Source: Streptomyces erythrochromogenes (lineage in GTDB: Bacteria > Actinomycetota > Actinomycetes > Streptomycetales > Streptomycetaceae). From it: 64,000 nucleotides of DNA. The position numbers and the translations under genes were made by a program. The first letter of the stretch is position 1. Each line of letters starts with the position of its first letter. The notes under the pieces are model-generated. The model ran no database searches, had not been told where the DNA came from, and worked only from the letters and a program-made list of their open reading frames with translations. The DNA is taken from assembly GCF_036170895.1 (NCBI RefSeq), contig NZ_CP108036.1, positions 2,356,001 to 2,420,000 of the forward strand, given 5' to 3'. Positions 25,416 to 34,818 of this stretch are shown here, one piece after another.

Positions 25416-25850
25416 ATGAGCGACGACATCGAAATGATGGGACCCGTCGACTACCTGGTCGTCGAGTTCCCCGGCAACCGCATGACCGGGGAGGGCTTCC
25501 CCCTGCTCGTCGACCTGGTGGACCGCGGGATCATCCGCATCCTCGACCTGGTCTTCGTCCGCAAGGATGCCGACGGTTCGGTCATCGCACTGGAACTGAA
25601 GGATGTCGGCGGCGGTGAGATGGACCTGTCCGTCTTCGAGGGCGCGGCCTCCGGCCTGCTCGGCCAGGACGACATCGACGAGGCGGGTGCCGCCCTGGAA
25701 GCGGGCAGCTCCGCCGGGATCCTGGTGTACGAGAACGTCTGGGCGGCGCCGTTCGCCCGGGCCCTGCGGCGCGGCGGAGCCCAGCTGGTGGCGAGCGGCC
25801 GGCTTCCGGTCCAGGCGCTGCTGGCCTCGCTCGACGCGATGGAGGCGTGA
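25416..25850 (+). CDS. DUF6325 family protein
   Basis: 144 residues with no membrane segment. The fold looks ferredoxin-like: MGPVDYLVVEFPGNRMTGEGFPLLVDLVDRGIIRILDLVFVRKDADGSV, then an acidic middle (ELKDVGGGEMDL) and AGILVYENVWAAPFARALRRGGAQLVASGRLP. This is the DUF6325 (DUF1269-related) pattern, function unknown. The ATG at 25416 is five bases after GAGGAG. It is followed 99 bases later by a SHOCT protein, a pairing I have seen repeatedly in actinobacteria. Confidence 0.82.
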   Translation: MSDDIEMMGPVDYLVVEFPGNRMTGEGFPLLVDLVDRGIIRILDLVFVRKDADGSVIALELKDVGGGEMDLSVFEGAASGLLGQDDIDEAGAALEAGSSAGILVYENVWAAPFARALRRGGAQLVASGRLPVQALLASLDAMEA

Positions 25851-25949
25851 GCCCGGGCCGCGCGGCCGCGGCCTGCTTCCCGACCCGAGGACCGGCCCGC
25901 CTGTGGCAGACGCCTCCGGTTCCCTGAGCAACCTGGGAGATGACGATCC

Positions 25950-26234
25950 ATGCCCGGACTTCTTCGCGGTGTCGCCCGTACCGCCGTCGTGGCGGGAACC
26001 GCCACCGCTGTGTCCAACCGCGTGTCACGACGCCAAGCAGGCCGCTGGTCCCAGCAGGAGGAACAGCAGCAGGCCGCCGCACCGCCCCCGCCCCCTCCGC
26101 CGGCGGCAGAACCCGCGCCCGCCGACGACATGAGCAGCAAGCTCGACCAGCTCAAGCAACTGGGCGAGCTGAAGGCCCAAGGAGTTCTCACCGAGGAGGA
26201 GTTCGCCGCACAGAAGGCCAAACTCCTCGGCTGA
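25950..26234 (+). CDS. SHOCT-domain protein
   Basis: 94 residues. A basic N-terminus (MPGLLRGVARTAVVAGTATAVSNRVSRRQ) is followed by a Gln/Pro/Ala-rich linker and a C-terminal SHOCT motif (KLDQLKQLGELKAQGVLTEEEFAAQKAKLLG). SHOCT is a short oligomerisation module found at the ends of membrane and envelope proteins. The role is unknown. It is probably cotranscribed with the DUF6325 gene upstream. Confidence 0.88.
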   Translation: MPGLLRGVARTAVVAGTATAVSNRVSRRQAGRWSQQEEQQQAAAPPPPPPPAAEPAPADDMSSKLDQLKQLGELKAQGVLTEEEFAAQKAKLLG

Positions 26235-26273
26235 GCGGCCGCTCGGTCACGGGGGACGGAAAGGGATGACCCC

Positions 26274-27635
26274 ATGACGGCGCAGCGCACCCCGGCACCC
26301 GCCGAACCGCCCCCGGAGGGCGACCGGCTGCGGGACATGCTGCGCACGCCGGGCTACCTGAAACTCCTCGTCCTGTGCGCGCTCATCGGCATCCCCGTCT
26401 CCCTGGCGGCGTTCTGGTTCCTGGTCGCGCTCCACGAACTGGAACACCTGGTGTGGAGCGACCTCCCGGAGGCGCTCGGCTGGAGCGGCCCGCCCTGGTG
26501 GTGGCCGCTGCCGCTGCTGCTGGTGGCCGGTGTCCTGGTCGGGCTGGTGGTGACCCACCTGCCCGGTGCCGGCGGGCACATCCCCGCCTCCGGGCTGCAC
26601 GCCGGAGGGGCCACGTCGGCCGCGCTGCCGGGCGTCATCCTGGCTGCGGTGCTCAGCCTGCCGCTGGGGGCGACCCTCGGCCCCGAAGCCCCGCTGATCG
26701 CCCTCGGCGGGGGGCTCGCACTGCTGTTCCGGGACTTGGCCCAGGCGCCCGCGACCCCGCAGAGCACGGCGATCCTGGGCGCGGCCGGGGCGGCCGCGGC
26801 CATCTCCGCGATCTTCGGCAATCCGCTGATCGGCGCCGTGCTGCTGATGGAAGTGGCCGGAGTGGGCGGACCTCAGCTGTTCGCGATCATGCTGCCGGCC
26901 CTGCTGTCCAGCGGGGTCGGCGAGCTCGTGTTCACCGGCTTCGGCCGCTGGACGGGCCTGGCGACGGGCAGCCTGAAACTGGACCTGGACACGCCCTTCC
27001 CCCGCCTCGACGCCCCCGACGTGCTGTGGTCGCTGCTCCTGGCGGCCGTCATGGGCGTCTTCATGCACATGGTGCTGGCCGGCGGCCGGTTCGCCTCCGT
27101 GTACGTGGCCAGGCGGCCCGTGGCCCACACGGCCGTCTGCGCCCTGGCGGCCGGCGCCTTCGGCGCGCTGTACGCGCTCGTCACCGGCAACTCCCCCGTC
27201 GACGTGGCCTCGTCGGGCCAGGCCGTGATGGGCAGCCTGGCCTCCGATCCGCAGGCCTGGGGCATCGGGGCGCTGATCGCGGTCCTGCTGTGCAAGGGCG
27301 CGGCGTACGCGCTCTGTCTCGGCAGCCTGCGCGGCGGGCCGATCTTCCCGGCCCTGTTCCTGGGTGCGGCCGCGGGCGTGCTGTTCGCGCCCCTGCCGGG
27401 ACTGGGCGTCATTCCGGGCCTCGCGGCCGGTATGGCGGCCGCGGCCACCTGCGCGCTGAGGCTTCCGGTCAGCAGCGTGGTGCTCGTCGTCCTGCTGCTC
27501 GGCAGCGGCGCGATGATCCCCGTGATCATCCTCGCGTCCGTGGTCGCCTTCGTGGTCACCGAACTGCTGCCGCCCGGGCCCGAGGTGCCCCCGGTGGGCA
27601 AGGCGGTCGCGGTCCCCGCGGCCGGCGCGAAGTGA
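26274..27635 (+). CDS. ClC-family chloride channel/transporter
   Basis: 453 residues with roughly ten to twelve membrane helices. The ion-pathway motifs of ClC proteins appear in modified form: GAGGHIP (for GSGIP), LGPEAPLIALGGG (for GREGP) and RGGPIFPALFLGAAAG (for GxFxP). The gating Glu is therefore Glu of GPEAP. There is no CBS domain, as in other short bacterial ClC proteins. It likely moves Cl- (channel or H+-coupled), helping acid or osmotic balance. The ATG is 39 bases after the SHOCT stop. Confidence 0.9.
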   Translation: MTAQRTPAPAEPPPEGDRLRDMLRTPGYLKLLVLCALIGIPVSLAAFWFLVALHELEHLVWSDLPEALGWSGPPWWWPLPLLLVAGVLVGLVVTHLPGAGGHIPASGLHAGGATSAALPGVILAAVLSLPLGATLGPEAPLIALGGGLALLFRDLAQAPATPQSTAILGAAGAAAAISAIFGNPLIGAVLLMEVAGVGGPQLFAIMLPALLSSGVGELVFTGFGRWTGLATGSLKLDLDTPFPRLDAPDVLWSLLLAAVMGVFMHMVLAGGRFASVYVARRPVAHTAVCALAAGAFGALYALVTGNSPVDVASSGQAVMGSLASDPQAWGIGALIAVLLCKGAAYALCLGSLRGGPIFPALFLGAAAGVLFAPLPGLGVIPGLAAGMAAAATCALRLPVSSVVLVVLLLGSGAMIPVIILASVVAFVVTELLPPGPEVPPVGKAVAVPAAGAK

Positions 27636-27649
27636 AGAAGGAGCGTGTC

Positions 27650-28090
27650 ATGACGAGTCACGTGGGCGGAGCCCGGCCCAAGGGCGCTCCGTCGGCCGCG
27701 GACAAGGGCGGCTTCAACGCCCGCAACGGCTGGCTGTACTTCGCCGGGTTCCTGATGGTCTTCGGCGGACTGATGATGCTGTTCACGGGCATCTCCGCGA
27801 TCGCCCGGGACGACGTCTTCATCCCCACCCCGCACTACGCCTACGAGTTCGACCTCACGAGCTGGGGCTGGATCCACCTCATCCTGGGCATCGTGATCTT
27901 CCTCGCCGGACTCGCCGTGATCAGGGGCGCCCTGTGGGCCCGGGTCGTCGGCCTGGCACTGGCGGGCCTCAGCATGGTCGCGAGCTTCATGTGGCTCCCG
28001 TACACGCCGTTCTGGGCCCTGGTGCTCCTGGCGATCGACGGCCTGATCGTCTGGGCGCTGTGCACGGCACCCGGTCTTACGGAGGGCTGA
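27650..28090 (+). CDS. DUF7144 family membrane protein
   Basis: 146 residues with four membrane segments: WLYFAGFLMVFGGLMMLFTGISAI, WGWIHLILGIVIFLAGLAVI, LWARVVGLALAGLSMVASF and FWALVLLAIDGLIVWAL. These are characteristic of this small actinobacterial integral-membrane family. A conserved GWIHLILGI motif is present. The function is unknown. The ATG at 27650 follows AAGAAGGAG, 14 bases after the ClC stop, so the two are one transcript. Confidence 0.87.
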   Translation: MTSHVGGARPKGAPSAADKGGFNARNGWLYFAGFLMVFGGLMMLFTGISAIARDDVFIPTPHYAYEFDLTSWGWIHLILGIVIFLAGLAVIRGALWARVVGLALAGLSMVASFMWLPYTPFWALVLLAIDGLIVWALCTAPGLTEG

Positions 28091-28096
28091 GCCCCG

Positions 28097-29611
28097 GTGC
28101 CGGTGGAAGCCGCGCGGCCGACGCCCCTGGTGGTCGTCGTCGGCGTGTCCGGTTCGGGCAAGACCACGGTGGCCCGGCTGCTCGCGGACCGGCTCGGCTG
28201 GCCCCATCGGGACGCGGACGAGTTCCACTCCCCGGCCAACCGCGCCAAGATGGCTGCCGGACACCCCCTCGACGACGCCGACCGGGCCCCGTGGCTCGCG
28301 GCCATCGGCGCCTGGATGGACCAGGAGGCCGGCGCGCACCGCCCGGCGGTCGTCACCTGCTCGGCGCTGAAGCGCTCCTACCGGGACCGGCTGCTGCGCG
28401 GGCGGCCGGGGGCGCGCCTGCTGTACCTGCACGGCACGCCGGAGCTCGTGCGGGCCCGCCTGGGGGCCCGGCACGGCCACTTCTTCCCGCCGGCCCTGCT
28501 GGACAGCCAGTTCGCCGACCTCCAGGAACCGGGACCCGACGAGCACCCCGTGGTCGTGGAGGTCGACCAGCCGCCGCAGGCCGTGGCGGCTGCCGCGCTG
28601 TCCCTGCTGGGCCTCGCCGCCCCTGCCCCACCGTCCGAGGAGGCTCCCATGTCCGCGCAGACGCCCCGGTCAGCAGGCCCGACGGGTGAGCAGTGGGAGC
28701 TGCGCCACGGCCGGCAGAGCGCCGTCGTGGTCGAACTCGGGGGCGCCCTGCGCCACTACGAGGCGGACGGCGTGCCCGTGCTGGACGGGTTCGCCGCCGA
28801 CGAGCCCGTCACCTCGGGGCGCGGGCAGATCCTCGTGCCCTGGCCCAACCGGGTGGGCGGCGGCCGCTACCGCTTCGACGGCGCGGACCTGCAACTCCCG
28901 CTGACCGAGCCGGAGCGGCACAACGCGATCCACGGGCTGTTGCGCTGGACCCCGTGGCGGCTGCTCGCCCACTCCGGCGACGCGGTGCGGGTGGGCACGA
29001 CCCTCCACCCGCAGCCCGGGTACCCCTTCCTGCTGGAGGTGTTCGCCGAGTACCGGCTCACCGACGACGGGCTGGAGGTGCTGGTCAGCGCCGTCAACAC
29101 GGGCAGTGCGAGGGCCCCGTACGGCGTGGGGCAGCACCCGTACCTGACGGTCGGCACCGATCTCGTCGACACGGCGCTGCTGACCGTGCCCGCAGGCCAC
29201 CGGCTCACCACCGACGACGAGGGCCTGCCGACCGGCGAGGAGCCCGTCGAGGGCACGGAGTACGACTTCCGTACCGCCCGGCCCATCGGCGCGGGGGCCC
29301 TGGACACCGCCTTCACCGGACTCGAACGCGACGCGGCCGGGCGGGCCGTGGTCCGGCTGGCGCACCCGTCGGGGCACCGCGGCACCGACGTGTGGCTGGG
29401 CGAGGGCGCCCGGTACGTGCAGGTCTACACCGGCGACACACTGGGGCAGCCCGAGCGGCGCCGGCGCGGTGTCGCGGTGGAGGCCATGTCCTGCCCGGCG
29501 GACGCCTTCCGAACCGGCAGCGGCCTCACCGTCCTGGAACCGGGGGCCGGCCATGTGCTCCGGTGGGGCATGCGCCCGTGGGGAACCACCGAGGGGGCGG
29601 CGATCCGATGA
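28097..29611 (+). CDS. Gluconokinase-aldose 1-epimerase fusion protein
   Basis: One 504-residue reading frame holds two enzymes. Residues of about 10-175 form a GntK-type gluconokinase: Walker A GVSGSGKTTVA, then RDADEFHSPANRAKMAAGHPLDDADRAPWL and TCSALKRSYRDRLL, which phosphorylates gluconate. Residues of about 190-504 form an aldose 1-epimerase domain: LVPWPNRVGGGRYRFDG, HNAIHGLLRW with the catalytic His, and GVGQHPYL. No stop separates them. An internal ATG at 28649 has a strong GAGGAG site, so the epimerase may also be made alone. The start is GTG at 28097, six bases after the DUF7144 stop. Confidence 0.85.
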   Translation: MPVEAARPTPLVVVVGVSGSGKTTVARLLADRLGWPHRDADEFHSPANRAKMAAGHPLDDADRAPWLAAIGAWMDQEAGAHRPAVVTCSALKRSYRDRLLRGRPGARLLYLHGTPELVRARLGARHGHFFPPALLDSQFADLQEPGPDEHPVVVEVDQPPQAVAAAALSLLGLAAPAPPSEEAPMSAQTPRSAGPTGEQWELRHGRQSAVVVELGGALRHYEADGVPVLDGFAADEPVTSGRGQILVPWPNRVGGGRYRFDGADLQLPLTEPERHNAIHGLLRWTPWRLLAHSGDAVRVGTTLHPQPGYPFLLEVFAEYRLTDDGLEVLVSAVNTGSARAPYGVGQHPYLTVGTDLVDTALLTVPAGHRLTTDDEGLPTGEEPVEGTEYDFRTARPIGAGALDTAFTGLERDAAGRAVVRLAHPSGHRGTDVWLGEGARYVQVYTGDTLGQPERRRRGVAVEAMSCPADAFRTGSGLTVLEPGAGHVLRWGMRPWGTTEGAAIR

Positions 29612-30564
29612 GCGGGCACCCCGAACCGCCCGTTCCGCAGCGGCGCATGAGCGCGGAGGACTTCCGCACCCTGTACGAGCGGCTGCGCCGGGAGGCCCGG
29701 TCCGGCCCGGACGGCGGCCGGCGCGGGGCGCTGCGCCATCTGACGCCCGCCCGCGTCGCGGCGGCCGCGGCCGAGGTCCGGCTCGGCCGCACGGTGTCCC
29801 TGGCCGCGCCGATCGAGACCCGGCCGGGCCCGGACAACCCGGAACCGGCGAAGCACAGGATGACCGGGCCCGCACCCGGGGAGGCCGGGGCCGACGGGCT
29901 GCACTTCGCCCTCGACCGGTTCGCCATGAACGTCCACGGGGACGCGGACAGCCACCTCGACGCGCTCAACCACGTGCTGTACGACGGCGAGCTCTACGGC
30001 GGGGTCCCGGCCGGGGACGCGACGGCCTCGCAGGTCCGCTCACTCTCCGTGGACCTGGTCCGGGAGGGCGTCGTCGGACGGGGTGTGCTGCTGGACGTAC
30101 CGCGGCTGCGGGGCGTGCCCTGGCTGGAGCCGGGGGACCATGTGACGGCGGACGACCTGACGGCCGCCGAGGCCGCCCAGGGGGTCCGCGTGGCCCCCGG
30201 GGACCTGCTGCTGGTCCGCGTGGGGCACCGGCGCCGCCGCGGGGAGCTCGGGGCGTGGGAGGCGGCCCGGGCCAGGGCGGGCCTGCACCCGCGGGCCCTG
30301 CCGTTCCTGGCCGAACGGGAGGTCGCCGTCCTGGGCGGCGACGGCAACAACGACACCGCGCCCAGCGCGGTGGCGGACGTCGCCTTCCCCGTACACGTCC
30401 TGGCGGTGCACGCGATGGGCGTGCACCTCATGGACTACCTGCAGTTCGAGGAGCTGGCGGCCGTTTGCGAGCGGGCCGGCCGCTGGAGCTTCCTGTGCGT
30501 GGTCGCCCCGCTGCGCCTGCCGGGCGCCACCGGCTCTCCGGTGAACCCGATCGCCGTGCTGTGA
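29608..30564 (+). CDS. Cyclase-family metal-dependent hydrolase (kynurenine formamidase-like)
   Basis: 318 residues of the cyclase family (PF04199). The metal-binding motif appears as ADSHLDALNHVLYDGELYGG, in which the usual HxGTHxDxPxH is partly altered (Ser before His, Ala for Pro). Other segments are GRTVSLAAPIETRPGPDN, RGVLLDVPRLRGVPWLEPGDHVTADDL and AVHAMGVHLMDYLQFEELAA. The substrate is unknown. The ATG overlaps the stop of the kinase-epimerase fusion (ATGA), placing it in the same sugar/redox transcript. Confidence 0.86.
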   Translation: MSGHPEPPVPQRRMSAEDFRTLYERLRREARSGPDGGRRGALRHLTPARVAAAAAEVRLGRTVSLAAPIETRPGPDNPEPAKHRMTGPAPGEAGADGLHFALDRFAMNVHGDADSHLDALNHVLYDGELYGGVPAGDATASQVRSLSVDLVREGVVGRGVLLDVPRLRGVPWLEPGDHVTADDLTAAEAAQGVRVAPGDLLLVRVGHRRRRGELGAWEAARARAGLHPRALPFLAEREVAVLGGDGNNDTAPSAVADVAFPVHVLAVHAMGVHLMDYLQFEELAAVCERAGRWSFLCVVAPLRLPGATGSPVNPIAVL

Positions 30565-30715
30565 CGGCGCTCCGCGCCCGGGCCCGTCCGACCGGGTCGC
30601 CCTCCGGTGGAAGGGCGGCTAGTTTCGAATGGGTGGGAATGCCAGGCCTCCGCTCCGCGGAGTGACAGGTCCCGGCCCTCCGGGCGGGGCCACGAGCCCA
30701 AGGACGGTGGTCGAC

Positions 30716-32296
30716 ATGGGCGACTCTCCCCACTACGACGTCATCATCATCGGCACCGGCGCAGGGGGCGGTACCCTCGCCCACCGGCTGGCGCCCTCCG
30801 GCAAGCGGGTGCTCCTCCTCGAACGCGGCGACTACCTTCCGCGGGAACGGGACAACTGGGAGTCCACCGCCGTGTTCGTCAAGGGCAAGTACCGGGCACC
30901 GGAGTTCTGGTTCGACAAGCACGGCAACGAGTTCCCGCCCGAGGTCAACTACTACGTCGGCGGCAACACCAAGTTCTACGGAGCCGCCCTGTTCCGGCTG
31001 CGGCCCGAGGATTTCGGCGAGATCCGGCACCACGGCGGCATCTCCCCCGCCTGGCCGCTGCGATACGAGGACCTGGAGCCGTACTACACGCAGGCCGAGC
31101 ACCTCTACCTCGTACACGGGCGGCACGGGGAGGATCCCGGCGAGGGACCGGCGAGCGCGCAGTACGCGTACCCGCCCGTGCAACACGAGCCGCGCATCCA
31201 GCAGTTGAGCGACGACCTGGAGAAGAAGGGGCTGCACCCCTTCCACCTGCCCATCGGGGTCGACCTCGACCAGGACGCCGACGGGCGGGCCGTTCCCTCC
31301 AGCGTGTGCATCCGCTGCAACCGGGTGGACGGCTTCCCCTGTCTGGTGCGCGGCAAGTCCGACGCCCAGGTGATCTGTGTGGAGCCCGCCCTCGAACACC
31401 CGGGCGTCGAAATGGTCACCAACGCACACGTGGTCCGGCTGGAGACCGACGCGGCCGGTCGCAGCGTCACCGCCGCCGTCGTCAGGCTCGCCGACGGCTC
31501 CGAGACCCGCTTCTCCGCGGACGTCGTGGTCGTCTCCTGCGGGGCGGTCAACTCCGCAGCCCTGCTGCTGGCCTCGGCCAACGACCGCCACCCCCGGGGG
31601 CTGGCCAACAGCTCCGACGTGGTGGGCCGGCACTACATGCGGCACAACAACCTGGCCCTGATGGCCGTGTCGAAGGAGCCCAACCCCACGCAGTTCCAGA
31701 AGACCCTGGCCCTGCACGACTGGTATCTGGGCGCGGACGACTGGGACTTCCCGCTGGGCGGCATCCAGATGCTCGGCAAGTCGGACGCCGAGCAGATCCA
31801 CGGCGAGGCCCCGCGCTGGGCCGGGGCGGTCACCCCGGACATGCCGTTCGAGGTGCTGGCGCACCACGCCGTCGACTTCTGGCTGTGCGGCGAGGACCTT
31901 CCGCTGCCCGGCAACAGGGTCACCCTGGACGGCGACGGCGCCATCCACCTCGCGCTCGACGAGAAGAACAACATCGAGGGCCTGAAGCGGCTCAGGCACA
32001 AACTGCAGAGCATGCTCGGCCACCTGGGCATGCACGAGCACCACCTGCTGTCGCACAGCATCTACCTGCACAAGGGCATGCCGATCGGGGCGACCGCGCA
32101 CCAGGCGGGCACCGTCCGCTTCGGTACGGACCCGGCCTCCTCGGCCCTGGACGTCAACTGCAAGGCCCACGACCTCGACAACCTCTACGTGGTCGACACG
32201 AGCTTCTTCCCGAGCATCGGCGCGGTCAACCCGTCCCTCACGGCCATCGCCAACGCCCTGCGGGTCGGCGACCACCTCCTGGCACGGCTGAACTGA
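30716..32296 (+). CDS. GMC-family FAD-dependent oxidoreductase
   Basis: 526 residues. The FAD-binding motif YDVIIIGTGAGGGTLAHRL is at the N-terminus, followed by NYYVGGNTKFYGAALFRLRPEDF. The C-terminal GMC signature runs HQAGTVRFGTDPASSALDVNCKAHDLDNLYVVDTSFFPSIGAVNPSLTAIANALR, supplying the catalytic His and Asn positions. It acts on an alcohol or sugar not identifiable from sequence. The ATG at 30716 follows AAGGACGG. It is separated from the upstream cyclase gene by 151 bases, and an SDR follows. Confidence 0.92.
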   Translation: MGDSPHYDVIIIGTGAGGGTLAHRLAPSGKRVLLLERGDYLPRERDNWESTAVFVKGKYRAPEFWFDKHGNEFPPEVNYYVGGNTKFYGAALFRLRPEDFGEIRHHGGISPAWPLRYEDLEPYYTQAEHLYLVHGRHGEDPGEGPASAQYAYPPVQHEPRIQQLSDDLEKKGLHPFHLPIGVDLDQDADGRAVPSSVCIRCNRVDGFPCLVRGKSDAQVICVEPALEHPGVEMVTNAHVVRLETDAAGRSVTAAVVRLADGSETRFSADVVVVSCGAVNSAALLLASANDRHPRGLANSSDVVGRHYMRHNNLALMAVSKEPNPTQFQKTLALHDWYLGADDWDFPLGGIQMLGKSDAEQIHGEAPRWAGAVTPDMPFEVLAHHAVDFWLCGEDLPLPGNRVTLDGDGAIHLALDEKNNIEGLKRLRHKLQSMLGHLGMHEHHLLSHSIYLHKGMPIGATAHQAGTVRFGTDPASSALDVNCKAHDLDNLYVVDTSFFPSIGAVNPSLTAIANALRVGDHLLARLN

Positions 32297-32460
32297 CCCT
32301 CCCCCGCGTCTGCGCCGACCGGAGGAAGATCCTCGGCCGAACGGCCCAACCGGGACCCGCCCGGCAGGCTCCCCGCCGCGGCCGGTGATTACGTGGGCGA
32401 TCGGTCCGTCCGGCTGCGGCCGGGACGTGGCGGCCCGCTCATCGAGGAGGCAGCACGAAC

Positions 32461-33300
32461 GTGGATTCCACCATGGGCGCACAGCAGGGTGTGATTCCGG
32501 CTCACCTGCTCAAGGGTCAGAAGGCGCTGGTCACCGGCGCCAACTCCGGTATCGGGAAGGCGACCGCCATCGGGCTCGGCAGGGCCGGCGCCGACGTCGT
32601 CGTCAACTACGTGGCGGACCCGGAGTCCGCAGAGGCCGTCGTCCGGGAGATCACCTCCTTCGGGGTGCGCGCGGCGGCGTACGAGGCGGACGTGTCCCAG
32701 GAGGACCAGGTCGTCGCCATGGTGGACCGGATGGTCCGGGAGTTCGGGACCATCGACATCTTGGTCGCCAACGCCGGCCTGCAACGGGACGCCCCGTTCA
32801 CCGAGATGACCCTCGCCCAGTGGCAGAAGGTCCTGGACGTCAACCTGACGGGGCAGTTCCTGTGCGCCCGGGAGGCGACGAAGGAGTTCGTGCGGCGCGG
32901 CGTCGTGCCCGAGGTGTCCCGAGCGGCCGGGAAGATCATCTGCATGAGCTCGGTGCACCAGCTCATCCCGTGGGCGGGCCACGTCAACTACGCCTCCTCC
33001 AAGGGCGGCGTGCAGATGATGATGGAGACCCTGGCCCAGGAGCTCGCACCGCAGAAGATCCGGGTGAACGCGGTCGCCCCCGGGGCCATCAAGACGCCGA
33101 TCAACCGCGGTGCCTGGGAGACCGAGCAGGCCCGCGAGGACCTGCTGAAGCTGATCCCGTACGACCGGATCGGGGATCCGGAGGACATCGCCCACGCGGT
33201 CGTCGCGCTCGCCTCCGACCTCATGGACTACGTGGTGGGCACCACCCTCTACGTCGACGGCGGGATGACCCTCTTCCCCGGCTTCGCCACCGGCGGCTGA
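32461..33300 (+). CDS. SDR-family oxidoreductase (glucose 1-dehydrogenase-like)
   Basis: 279 residues of a classical short-chain dehydrogenase. The cofactor motif is TGANSGIG, the core motif NAG (VANAGLQ), the catalytic Ser in ICMSSVH, and YASSKGG gives the YxxxK dyad. The C-terminus has DVNLTGQ and YVDGGMTLFPGF. The overall pattern is that of the glucose 1-dehydrogenase/3-oxoacyl reductase group. The GTG at 32461 follows GAGGAGG. With the GMC enzyme and gluconokinase nearby, a glucose/gluconate redox function is a reasonable inference. Confidence 0.92.
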   Translation: MDSTMGAQQGVIPAHLLKGQKALVTGANSGIGKATAIGLGRAGADVVVNYVADPESAEAVVREITSFGVRAAAYEADVSQEDQVVAMVDRMVREFGTIDILVANAGLQRDAPFTEMTLAQWQKVLDVNLTGQFLCAREATKEFVRRGVVPEVSRAAGKIICMSSVHQLIPWAGHVNYASSKGGVQMMMETLAQELAPQKIRVNAVAPGAIKTPINRGAWETEQAREDLLKLIPYDRIGDPEDIAHAVVALASDLMDYVVGTTLYVDGGMTLFPGFATGG

Positions 33301-33330
33301 TCCCTCCCCCGCCTAGCAGCGAAGGCACGC

Positions 33331-34818
33331 ATGCACACCACGGTTCTCCTGCTGGCGGCGGACGCCCCGGCCCAGCTGCTCCCGGCCCGACAGCTCATGG
33401 CCTTCACCCTGGCCTCGCACATCATCCTGGTGCCGATGGGGGTGGCCCTGCCGTTCATCACCTTGCTGATGCACTACCGGGGGATCCGCCGCAACGACCC
33501 CACCGCACTGCTGCTGGCGCGGCGCTGGTCGGCCGTGATGGCGGTGCAGTTCGCCGTCGGAGTCGTCACCGGCACCGTCCTGTCCTTCGAGTTCGGCCTG
33601 CTCTGGCCGGGGCTCATGGGCAAGTGGGGCGACGTGTTCGGCATCGGCTTCGGTGTCGAGGCGTGGGCGTTCTTCCTCGAAGCGGTGCTCATCGCCGTCT
33701 ACCTGTACGGCTGGCGCCGGCTGAAGCCCCGTACGCACTTCCTGCTCGGGCTTCCGCTGCCGGCCGCCGCGCTGATGGGGGCGTTCGGCATCCTGGCCGC
33801 CAACTCGTGGATGAACACCCCGCGCGGCTTCACCCTCGACTCCGCCGGCAACCCGGTCGACGTGAACATCTGGAAGGCCATCTTCACCCCGATGTTCGGG
33901 CCGCAGTACTGGCACTTCGTCGTGGCGATGCTGCTCACCGCCGGGTACGTGGTGGCCGGGGTCTACGCCGTGGGCTGGCTGCGCGGCCGCCGCGACCACT
34001 ACCACCGGCTCGGCTTCACCGTGCCCTTCACCGTCGCGGCCATCGCCACCCCGATCCAGTTCTTCCTGGGCGACTCCATCGCCCGGCAGGTGTTCCAGAA
34101 GCAGCCGGTGAAGTTCGCCGCGATGGAGATCGTCTGGGAGACCGACACCCACATGCCCGAGTACCTGTTCGGCCGTCTGCATCCGGACGGGACGATCTCG
34201 GGCGGCATCAAGATCCCCCAGCTCGACTCCATCCTGGCCGGCTTCAGCCCGGACACCAAGGTGATGGGGCTGACCGCCGTCCCGGAGAGCGACCGGCCGA
34301 ACGCCACCCAGGCGACCATCGCCCACTGGGCCTTCGACCTCATGGTCGTGATCGGGTCCGTGCTGGTGCTGCTCGCCCTCTGGTACGCCGTGGTCTGGCT
34401 GCGGCACCGCAGGCTGCCGGCGTCCAAGTGGTTCTGGCGCAGTGCGGCCTGCGCGGGCGTCGCGTCCGTCGTGGCCGTGGAATGCGGCTGGGTCACCACC
34501 GAGGTGGGGCGCCAGCCGTGGATCGTCTACCAGAACATGCGGGTCGCCGAGGCGGTCACCGCGACGCGCTCGACGACCTTGTGGATCATGTTCGGGCTGG
34601 TGATCGTGGTGTACGTGTTCGTCTTCGGCGCGTTCCTCGCCGTCCTCCTCAAGATGCGCACCAGATGGCGGCTCGCCGACGCCCAGCAGGAGGCGGGGAG
34701 TCCGGTCGAGGCCCCGGAGGCGGACACGCCGTACGGACCGCGCTCGTCCGTCCCGTCCTCCTCGGCCTCGTCGTCCACGCCCTCGTCCGGGTCCTCGTCC
34801 GGGGACGGCCGCCCGTGA
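33331..34818 (+). CDS. cydA: Cytochrome bd oxidase subunit I
   Basis: 495 residues. Heme-ligand and quinol-site regions can be read: ARQLMAFTLASHIILVP (His ligand), the GFGVEAWAFFLEAV acid pair, FGPQYWHFVVAML (His ligand), and CGWVTTEVGRQPWIVYQNMR with the GRQPW signature. The Q-loop is short, as in other actinobacterial enzymes. The last 45 residues are a Ser/Pro-rich cytoplasmic tail unlike most CydA. The enzyme reduces O2 with quinol at high affinity without pumping protons. It overlaps cydB by GTGA. Confidence 0.95.
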   Translation: MHTTVLLLAADAPAQLLPARQLMAFTLASHIILVPMGVALPFITLLMHYRGIRRNDPTALLLARRWSAVMAVQFAVGVVTGTVLSFEFGLLWPGLMGKWGDVFGIGFGVEAWAFFLEAVLIAVYLYGWRRLKPRTHFLLGLPLPAAALMGAFGILAANSWMNTPRGFTLDSAGNPVDVNIWKAIFTPMFGPQYWHFVVAMLLTAGYVVAGVYAVGWLRGRRDHYHRLGFTVPFTVAAIATPIQFFLGDSIARQVFQKQPVKFAAMEIVWETDTHMPEYLFGRLHPDGTISGGIKIPQLDSILAGFSPDTKVMGLTAVPESDRPNATQATIAHWAFDLMVVIGSVLVLLALWYAVVWLRHRRLPASKWFWRSAACAGVASVVAVECGWVTTEVGRQPWIVYQNMRVAEAVTATRSTTLWIMFGLVIVVYVFVFGAFLAVLLKMRTRWRLADAQQEAGSPVEAPEADTPYGPRSSVPSSSASSSTPSSGSSSGDGRP

